NCBI RefSeq assembly: GCF_000717715.1
Contig: NZ_JOAI01000028.1
Coordinates: forward strand, 1-64,000
Length of the DNA: 64,000 nucleotides
Reading direction: 5' to 3'
Origin: Streptomyces sp. NRRL B-24484
Lineage (GTDB): Bacteria > Actinomycetota > Actinomycetes > Streptomycetales > Streptomycetaceae
In this document: piece after piece, positions 58,037-64,000 of the stretch
How the letters are laid out: each line of letters opens with the position of its first letter
How positions within the stretch are numbered: position 1 is the first letter of the stretch
Made by a program: the position numbers and the translations under genes
The notes under the pieces: generated by a model
The model's database searches: none
Told to the model about the DNA's origin: nothing
Seen by the model: only the letters and a program-made list of their open reading frames with translations

Positions 58037-60388
58037 ATGGGAGAGCGACCCGCCGCGCTCACCGCGCCGCAGCTGGTACTCGAGACCGAAGGCGACTCGC
58101 AGGTCATCAGCCCGAGCCGCACCTACCACGTCGGCCGCGACCCGACGAGCGAGGTCTTCCTCAGCGACCCCCGGGTGTCCTGGCACCACGCCGTGCTGCA
58201 CGCCGACGGCGACCACTGGGAGCTCGACGACACCGGGTCCACCAACGGCACCTACACCGACGGTCACCGGATCCGGCACCTCGACGTCGGCGCCGGCAGC
58301 GAAATGAGGTTCGGCAGCGCCGCCGACGGACCCCGCTGCACCCTGCGCGAGCTGCCCGCCCGGCCCGTGGCCGACCGCCGGCCGTCCGCACTCACCTCCA
58401 TCACCGGCTCGATGCGGCCGCCGACCACCGTCCGTCCGCTCCCGGCGAAGGTCGTCCACATCGGCCGCGCCCTCGACAACGAGCTGGTCGTCGGCGACCT
58501 GTCGGTCTCCCGCAGGCACGCCGAACTGCGCGCCCGCTCCGACGGCCGCTGGGAGATCGTCGACCTCGGCAGCCACAACGGCACCTACCTCAACGGCCAG
58601 CCGGTGCTCGACGCCCTGGTCGGCGAGGGCGACCTGATCGGCATCGGCCACTCGGTGTTCTGCCTGGTCGGCGACGAACTGCAGCAGTTCGTCGACACCG
58701 GCGACGTCGACCTCGACGTGGACGGCCTCGGCGTCACCGTGGACGGCGGCCGCCGCCTGCTCGACTCGGTCACCTTCCCGGTCGGCCAGAAGATGCTGCT
58801 CGCCGTGGCCGGCCCGAGCGGCGCCGGCAAGTCCACCCTGCTCAACGCCCTCACCGGGCTGCGCCCCGCGAACGAGGGCACCGTCCGCTACGACGGCCGC
58901 GACCTCTACCGCGACTACGCGGAGTTGCGCCGCCGGATCGGACTCGTCCCGCAGGACGACATCCTGCACACCCAGCTGCAGGTGCGCCGCGCCCTGCGCT
59001 ACGCGGCCGAACTGCGCTTCCCCGACGACACCGCCGCCGCCGAACGGGAGGCCAGGGTCGAGGAGGTGATCACCGAACTCGGTCTGGAGAAGCGCGCCGA
59101 CCAGGTGATCTCCAGCCTCTCCGGCGGCCAGCGCAAACGCGTCAGCGTCGCCCTGGAGCTGCTCACCAAGCCCTCGCTGCTCTTCCTCGACGAGCCGACC
59201 TCCGGCCTCGACCCCGGCATGGACCGCTCGGTCATGCAGATGCTCCGCAACCTCGCCGACGACGGCCGCACCGTCATCGTCGTCACGCACAGCGTGCTCA
59301 GCCTCGACGTGTGCGACCGGTTGCTGCTGCTCGCCCCCGGTGGCCGGATCGCGTTCTACGGCCCGCCCGGCGAGACCCTCGACTTCTTCGGCTTCCAGCA
59401 GTGGCCGGACGCCTTCGACGCCTTCGAGAACGACACCGAGCGCGACTGGGCCGGCCAGTTCCGCTCCTCGCCCTCCTACCGCCGCTACATCGCCGGCGCC
59501 ATGGACCGCCCCGGCCCGGCCCCGGGCACCACCCCGGCCGCCGCCGAGACGCCGGCCCCCAAGCCGCCGCGCCCGCAGCGCTGGCACCACCAGGTCGGCA
59601 CCCTCGTCCGGCGCTACGCCACCGCGCTCACCGCCGACCGCACCTTCCTCGCGGTCATGATCGCGCTGCCGTTCGTGATGGGCGTGATGGCCAGGGCACT
59701 GGCCGGCAAGAAGCTCGCCGAGGACAGCGTCTTCAACGCCCTGCTGATCCTCTGCGTCGGCGCGGTGCTCACCGGCGCCGCCAACTCGGTGCGCGAACTC
59801 GTCAAGGAACGCGTCATCTACCAGCGAGAACGCGCCGTCGGCCTGTCCAGATCGGCGTACCTCTGGTCCAAGATCATCGTGCTCGGCACCGTCACCGTCG
59901 TCCAGGCGGTGGTGCTCACCATGGTCGCGCTGCTCGGCGTCGACCTGCGGCCCCAGGGAGGCGGCGGCGTCCTCATGCCACCGCTGCTGGAGATCACCCT
60001 GGCCGTCGCCCTGCTCGCCTTCACCGCCATGATGCTCGGCCTCCTCATCTCCGCCCTGGTGAAGAAGGAGGAGGTGACCATGCCGCTGCTGGTGCTGGTC
60101 GCCATCGTCCAAGTGGTGTTCTGCGGCGCCCTGATCCAGCTCAACAGCACCCCCGTGCTCGCCCAGCTCTCCTGGCTGGTGCCCTCCCGCTGGGCCTTCG
60201 CCGCGATGGCCTCCACCGTCGACCTGCACGCCTCCGTGCCCAAACCGCTCACCGCCGACCCGCTCTTCCGCCACGAGGCCTCGGTCTGGCTGCTCGACAT
60301 GGGGATGATGGTGGTGCTGAGCGTCCTCTTCGGCCTGCTCGTCCTGCGTCTGCTGCGCCGTCACGAACCCGCCGTGATGCGGAGGTGA
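58037..60388 (+). CDS. ABC-2 transporter with two FHA domains (Rv1747 type)
   Basis: 783 residues. FHA1 (about 10-105: YHVGRDPTSEVFLSDPRVSW, GSTNGTY) and FHA2 (about 140-215: VHIGRALDNELVVGDLSVSR, GSHNGTYLNG) bind phosphothreonine. The linker has MRPPTTVRP, itself a possible phosphosite. An ATPase domain follows: Walker A AGPSGAGKST, SSLSGGQRKRVS and LLFLDEPTSGLDPG. Six C-terminal membrane spans carry ABC-2 character. In M. tuberculosis Rv1747 is regulated by PknF through the same layout. Here two downstream genes, including a kinase, follow within an overlapping operon. Substrate (a lipid or cell-wall component) unknown. Confidence 0.93.
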   Translation: MGERPAALTAPQLVLETEGDSQVISPSRTYHVGRDPTSEVFLSDPRVSWHHAVLHADGDHWELDDTGSTNGTYTDGHRIRHLDVGAGSEMRFGSAADGPRCTLRELPARPVADRRPSALTSITGSMRPPTTVRPLPAKVVHIGRALDNELVVGDLSVSRRHAELRARSDGRWEIVDLGSHNGTYLNGQPVLDALVGEGDLIGIGHSVFCLVGDELQQFVDTGDVDLDVDGLGVTVDGGRRLLDSVTFPVGQKMLLAVAGPSGAGKSTLLNALTGLRPANEGTVRYDGRDLYRDYAELRRRIGLVPQDDILHTQLQVRRALRYAAELRFPDDTAAAEREARVEEVITELGLEKRADQVISSLSGGQRKRVSVALELLTKPSLLFLDEPTSGLDPGMDRSVMQMLRNLADDGRTVIVVTHSVLSLDVCDRLLLLAPGGRIAFYGPPGETLDFFGFQQWPDAFDAFENDTERDWAGQFRSSPSYRRYIAGAMDRPGPAPGTTPAAAETPAPKPPRPQRWHHQVGTLVRRYATALTADRTFLAVMIALPFVMGVMARALAGKKLAEDSVFNALLILCVGAVLTGAANSVRELVKERVIYQRERAVGLSRSAYLWSKIIVLGTVTVVQAVVLTMVALLGVDLRPQGGGGVLMPPLLEITLAVALLAFTAMMLGLLISALVKKEEVTMPLLVLVAIVQVVFCGALIQLNSTPVLAQLSWLVPSRWAFAAMASTVDLHASVPKPLTADPLFRHEASVWLLDMGMMVVLSVLFGLLVLRLLRRHEPAVMRR

Positions 60389-60394
60389 CCGCCG

Positions 60395-60925
60395 ATGACC
60401 GCGCCGTACGAGTTCCAGCCCACCCACGTCGCGCCCGCCGACGGGCTGCAGACGTGGGCGGGCCCGGACCCGTCCCGGCCGTCCGTACGGCTGGACCCGC
60501 TGCTGCCCGTCCGGCTCGCCGACAGCAGCGGGAACTGGGCGCGGATCGTCTGCTCCAACGGCTGGTCGGCCTGGGTCGACGGGCGGCTGCTCGTCACCCT
60601 GCCGCACCCGCCGTCCGGCACCGACCACCCACTGACCCCGATGGAGGACCCGCGCCCCCTGCTCGCCGCCCTGGAGAAGGCCCTGGCGACCTACCGCCGC
60701 CTGGTCGGCGACTACGCGGACGGCCTGATCGACCTGGAGACCTTCCGCGACCGCAGCCGCAACCTGCGGCTCGGCGCCGTCATCGACGGGTCCTCCGCCT
60801 GGCTGCTCGACCTCGACCAGGGCCGCTGGTTCTTCAGCGACGGCACCCGGATGCAGACCTACGCCACCGTCGACCCGCCCGCCGCCAAGAGGTCCGCGGC
60901 CGGCACCCGGGGTGACGCCGCATGA
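60395..60925 (+). CDS. Unknown protein with SH3-like N-terminal region
   Basis: 176 residues, six bases after the ABC gene. The N-terminal 75 residues (LPVRLADSSGNWARIVCSNG, WSAWVDGRLL) look like a bacterial SH3 domain. The rest (LEKALATYRRLVGDYADGLI, then LRLGAVIDGSSAWLLDLDQG) is an alpha/beta part. It overlaps the kinase gene by 4 bases (ATGA). It is probably an adaptor in the transporter-kinase module; no enzyme motif is seen. Confidence 0.78.
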   Translation: MTAPYEFQPTHVAPADGLQTWAGPDPSRPSVRLDPLLPVRLADSSGNWARIVCSNGWSAWVDGRLLVTLPHPPSGTDHPLTPMEDPRPLLAALEKALATYRRLVGDYADGLIDLETFRDRSRNLRLGAVIDGSSAWLLDLDQGRWFFSDGTRMQTYATVDPPAAKRSAAGTRGDAA

Positions 60926-62121
60926 CGACCGCCGCACCGACCGACCTCACCGGCCACCAACTCGCCGCCTACCGGCTGGACCAGCTGATCGGCCGCGGCG
61001 GCATGGCCGTGGTCTACCGCGCCGAGGACCTCCGCCTCGGCCGGACGGTCGCGGTCAAACTGCTCGCCCCCGACCTCGCCCGCAACGACGTCTTCCGCGA
61101 GCGCTTCGCCCGCGAGTCCAAGGCCGCCGCGGCCATCGACCACCCGCACATCGTGCCGGTCTACGAGGCCGGCGAGGCCGACGGCCTGCTCTACATCGCC
61201 ATGCGCTACGTCAGCGGCCGCGACCTGCGCGTCCTGCTCGACCGCGAGGGACCGCTCTCGCTGCGCCAGACCGTGCGGATCACCACCCAGGTCGCCTCCG
61301 CGCTGGACGCCGCGCACGGCCACGACCTCGTCCACCGCGACGTGAAGCCCGGCAACATCCTGGTCGCCGAGGGCACCGACTCCGAGCACCCCGAGCACGT
61401 CTACCTCACCGACTTCGGACTCACCAAGAAGTCCCTCTCGCTCTCCGGCCTGACCACCGTCGGCCAGTTCGTCGGCACCCTGGACTACGTCGCCCCCGAA
61501 CAGATCAACGGCAAGCCGGTGGACGGCCGCTGCGACGTCTACAGCCTCGCCTGCGTGGTCTACGAGATGCTCTCCGGCAACCCGCCCTACCAGCGGGACG
61601 ACGACCTCGCCCAGCTGTGGGCGCACCTCAACGACCCGCCGCCGCACCTCAGCGAGCACCGCCCCAACCTGCCCGCCGCCCTGGACGACGTGCTGATCCG
61701 GGCCCTCGCCAAGACGCCGGACGAGCGGTACGACAGCTGCCTGGCCTTCGTCGGCGCCCTGCACGGGGTGGAGCACGTCGCGGCGATCCCGGTGCCGACC
61801 CCGACCGAACTCGTCCCGCAGCTGCCGGAGTCCGCCGCGCCGCCCGGGCTCGCGGCACCGGGGACGTCGGCGCCGCCGGAGTCCGCGCCGGCCGAAGAGC
61901 CCGCGGAGGCCGAGGAGCCCGCGGAGGCCGAGGAACCTGCGCCGGCCGAGGAACCTGCGCCGGCCGAGGAGCCCGCGGCGGCGGCCGGGCCGCCGGAGTC
62001 CGTGGCAGCCTCCCCGGAGTCCGTCCGGCCCTCCCCGGTGCTGCCCGCGGCACCGGAGTCGTCCGCGGCACCGGCGCCGCCGGACTGGGCCATGCCGGTC
62101 TACGGCACCGACCGCGACTGA
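60922..62121 (+). CDS. Soluble Ser/Thr protein kinase with acidic repeat tail
   Basis: 399 residues with no membrane span. The kinase motifs are intact: GRGGMAVVY, VAVKLL, HRDVKPGN, TDFGLTKK and APEQ. The C-terminal 120 residues are Pro/Ala/Glu-rich with EEPAEAEEPAEAEEP repeats. It is encoded in one operon with the double-FHA ABC transporter and the SH3-like protein, so phosphorylation of the transporter (for example the TTVRP linker) is the obvious hypothesis. The stop overlaps the convergent streptophobe gene by 22 bases. Confidence 0.92.
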   Translation: MTTAAPTDLTGHQLAAYRLDQLIGRGGMAVVYRAEDLRLGRTVAVKLLAPDLARNDVFRERFARESKAAAAIDHPHIVPVYEAGEADGLLYIAMRYVSGRDLRVLLDREGPLSLRQTVRITTQVASALDAAHGHDLVHRDVKPGNILVAEGTDSEHPEHVYLTDFGLTKKSLSLSGLTTVGQFVGTLDYVAPEQINGKPVDGRCDVYSLACVVYEMLSGNPPYQRDDDLAQLWAHLNDPPPHLSEHRPNLPAALDDVLIRALAKTPDERYDSCLAFVGALHGVEHVAAIPVPTPTELVPQLPESAAPPGLAAPGTSAPPESAPAEEPAEAEEPAEAEEPAPAEEPAPAEEPAAAAGPPESVAASPESVRPSPVLPAAPESSAAPAPPDWAMPVYGTDRD

Positions 62122-63467
62122 GCCCCGGACGCGCCCGGGCCGCCGTCCTTCGGTTCCTCCCCCGGCTGCGGCGGGTGCTCCGCCGCGTGCACGGCGTCGT
62201 GGCGCACCCGGGCCGCCGTCCAGCCGCCGATCAGCCCGGCCACCGCGCCCCAGACCGCGCCCACCGCCACCAGCACCAGCAGGTCCGGTTCCAGCACCGC
62301 CGCGCCGCTGCCGCCGAAGCCGAGCAGGGTGAGGCCGTACGCGGCCGAGATCCGGGTGAGCACACCGATCAGCAGCATCGCCACGGCCAGTGCCACCGCC
62401 AGGTGCACCGCGTGCCGCCAGGCCTTGATCCCGGGCGGGGCGTGCATCGCCATGCCGACACCGGTGAGCAGCAGGGCGACCACCGCGAGGGCGACGAGCA
62501 GCCACGTCCGGGAGTCCTGGTCGGTGAGGGTGGCCGCGTCCAGCCGGACGTCCTGGTTCTGTTTCAGCACCCCGGCCAGCGGCTGCGGCATCGGCAGTCC
62601 GAGGGTGCCGTCGACGTGGCCGTGCCAGGACCCGCCCATGCCGATGCCGAGGGCCAGCCAGGCCAGGTTGGGCAGGCCGAGGAAAACCACGGCCAGGGTC
62701 TGCCGGGCGTGCCCGCCGACCGCGGCCTCCACCAGGCCGGCCGGCAGCGCCAGCGCGACGTAGACCAGCAGCAGGGTCAGCACCGCGTGCGCGGCAGGGC
62801 GGACGGTGCTGTGGAAGCGCAGCAGCGGCAGCGGCAGCGGGGTCCGCCGGGAGACCGCCAGGGCGAGCAGCAGGACCACCGCGAGCCACAGCAGGCCGAG
62901 GCCGACCGCGCGACCGGTGTCCACCGCGAAGCCGACCGTGGGCGAGCCGCCGACCAGACCGCCGAGTTCGTCGATCAGCGGCTCGCCGGTCGACACCACG
63001 AAGCTCTTCTCGGCCGGGATCGACAGCAGCAGCAGCGCGGCCGCCCACAGCACGGCGACCCGGCCCACCCGGGCCAGCAGCTCGCGGCCGCTCACCGTGG
63101 CGTGCAGCCGCATCGGACGCAGGAAGAGCCAGCCGAGCAGCAGCGCGCCGGTCAGCGCGACGGAGAGCGGGACGGCCTCGATGCCGCCCTTCGCACCCGC
63201 CACGAACGCGGCGCCGCCCTCGACCCTGGCCGAGGCGCCACAGGCCATCAGCACCGTCGCCGCGACCACCGAGCCGTACCCGCCGGAGGGCAGGTCGTTC
63301 GCGCCGGCGAAGTACAGGCCGATCGCGGCCACCGCGACCATGGCCACCACGGCGGCCAGCACGGCCGTCAGGGCCTCGCCCCAGTGCCGCAGTTCGCCCG
63401 CGGGTCCGCCGGTGCGGGCCGCCGGCCCGCCGCTGGTACGGGCGCCGGGCCCGCTGCTCGTCCGCAC
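62100..63467 (-). CDS. Streptophobe family membrane protein
   Basis: 455 residues from GTG 63467 with AGGAG seven bases before it. After a Gly/Arg/Thr-rich N-terminus it has about ten hydrophobic spans (for example LTAVLAAVVAMVAVAAIGLY and TLLLVYVALALPAGLVEAAV), FVAGAKGGIEAVPLS and LLGFGGSG blocks, and a charged C-terminal tail. This matches the streptophobe family, large membrane proteins mostly confined to streptomycetes and of unknown function. It is convergent with the soluble kinase gene and divergent from the partial gene at the window edge. Confidence 0.82.
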   Translation of the reverse strand: MRTSSGPGARTSGGPAARTGGPAGELRHWGEALTAVLAAVVAMVAVAAIGLYFAGANDLPSGGYGSVVAATVLMACGASARVEGGAAFVAGAKGGIEAVPLSVALTGALLLGWLFLRPMRLHATVSGRELLARVGRVAVLWAAALLLLSIPAEKSFVVSTGEPLIDELGGLVGGSPTVGFAVDTGRAVGLGLLWLAVVLLLALAVSRRTPLPLPLLRFHSTVRPAAHAVLTLLLVYVALALPAGLVEAAVGGHARQTLAVVFLGLPNLAWLALGIGMGGSWHGHVDGTLGLPMPQPLAGVLKQNQDVRLDAATLTDQDSRTWLLVALAVVALLLTGVGMAMHAPPGIKAWRHAVHLAVALAVAMLLIGVLTRISAAYGLTLLGFGGSGAAVLEPDLLVLVAVGAVWGAVAGLIGGWTAARVRHDAVHAAEHPPQPGEEPKDGGPGASGAQSRSVP

Positions 63468-63793
63468 AATCGGCTCCTGCCGGGTCGGCTGTCCGGTGGG
63501 GTCTCCTTCCCAGCCTCCGCCAGCGGACGGCGGACGGCGAGCCCGCGAGCCGCGACCGCATGCCTGCCGCGCCGGGGGAGCACCGGGGCTGTGGAGGGGG
63601 AGGCGGCCGGTCCCGGGGTGGTGATGCCGGGCGGACCGGGGGCCGGGTGCGCGCCGGTCCGGGGCCGGGGACCGCAGGTCGGCCGGCGGGTGATGCGGGC
63701 CGGGTGGCCGGACGACTGCGAGCTGTCGCGCGGGCCGGGCCGGGCGCGCGGAGAATGGCGTGCGGGGGGTGCCCAGGAACGGGAGGAACACCC
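63468..63793. other. 326-base divergent gap
   Basis: Upstream region of the streptophobe gene and of the edge gene. GC-rich with short repeats; no convincing promoter, operator or RNA is seen. Confidence 0.4.
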
Positions 63794-64000
63794 GTGAGCC
63801 CGCTGCCACCGTCACCCGACCAGCCGTCCGGCCCGCCCGACGGCCCGCCCGACGGTCCGGTCGGACCGCCTTCGGGCCCGCTGTCCGGCCCGGGTTCCGG
63901 GCCGCCGTCCTCCGGCAACCGACCGGCCGGCCCCGGCCACACGTCCGCGTTCCCCGACACACCCTCCGGACCGCCGTCCGGCCCCACCTCCGGCCCCGGG
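63794..64000 (+). CDS. Pro/Gly-rich N-terminus of a gene running off the window
   Basis: GTG 63794 with GGGAGGAA before it opens 69 codons with no stop. The visible part is disordered: SPLPPSPDQPSGPPDGPPDG and similar repeats. The function lies in the missing part; such leaders are common on streptomycete membrane proteins and kinases. Confidence 0.6.
   Translation, partial: MSPLPPSPDQPSGPPDGPPDGPVGPPSGPLSGPGSGPPSSGNRPAGPGHTSAFPDTPSGPPSGPTSGPG

Overview
The window reads as a stretch of chromosome from a streptomycete-like actinobacterium (Streptomyces or Kitasatospora type). The basis is very high GC with strong third-position bias, many GTG starts, 4-base overlaps between operon genes, and family content typical of the group: streptophobe membrane protein, DUF1876, DUF2267, ECF sigma factors, PASTA-type Ser/Thr kinases, a CebR operator before a cellulose-active LPMO, and a SAM-I riboswitch.

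Layout. 1-3.1 kb: two tandem DUF2267 genes, then a MerR/B12-fold regulator and a SigK-like ECF sigma factor. 3.5-4.2 kb: an excisionase-like gene meeting a truncated ABC exporter, a likely rearrangement scar. 4.4-14.3 kb: a nitrate respiration island, with narK and a hemerythrin gene on the minus strand and narGHJI-moeA on the plus strand. 14.3-16.9 kb: secreted pullulanase. 17.2-19.1 kb: a SAM-I riboswitch leader ahead of an IclR regulator and a methyltransferase. 19.6-23.4 kb: a PASTA-like kinase, an unknown gene, and a TIM-barrel-like protein with a tRNA-guanine-transglycosylase-type zinc motif.

23.6-31.6 kb is the most distinctive biosynthetic region. It is a tight minus-strand operon encoding a PaaK-like ligase, an MFS exporter, a GNAT enzyme, a LuxE-like acyl-protein synthetase and a LuxC reductase fused to a second PaaK-like ligase. 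A small unknown gene follows. No luxAB is present, so this is probably an aldehyde-forming small-molecule pathway rather than light production.

32-38.5 kb: an HSL-type hydrolase, a DHA2 MFS exporter, a DGPF/ECF42 sigma pair, a small hydrolase and MTA phosphorylase. 38.6-42.9 kb is rich in damaged genes: an internally deleted Ku next to a LigD polymerase, a gene with an in-frame TGA, a SUKH gene overlapping a frameshifted ADP-ribosylglycohydrolase, and a histidine kinase remnant. 43-50 kb: AA10 LPMO with CBM2, a PAP2-diacylglycerol kinase fusion, Nei glycosylase, an Rnl2-like RNA ligase, a kinase-like protein without a P-loop, a small alarmone hydrolase-like HD protein and DUF1876.

50-64 kb is dominated by Ser/Thr phosphosignalling. 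It holds a membrane kinase, a membrane protein with eleven TVR repeats whose extracellular domain resembles that of the kinase, a membrane-PemK/MazF fusion, a PBP4-type carboxypeptidase, a beta-propeller lipoprotein, a double-FHA ABC-2 transporter of Rv1747 type, an SH3-like protein, a soluble kinase and a streptophobe protein. The simplest model is that the kinases phosphorylate the TVR array and FHA domains read it; this is inference.
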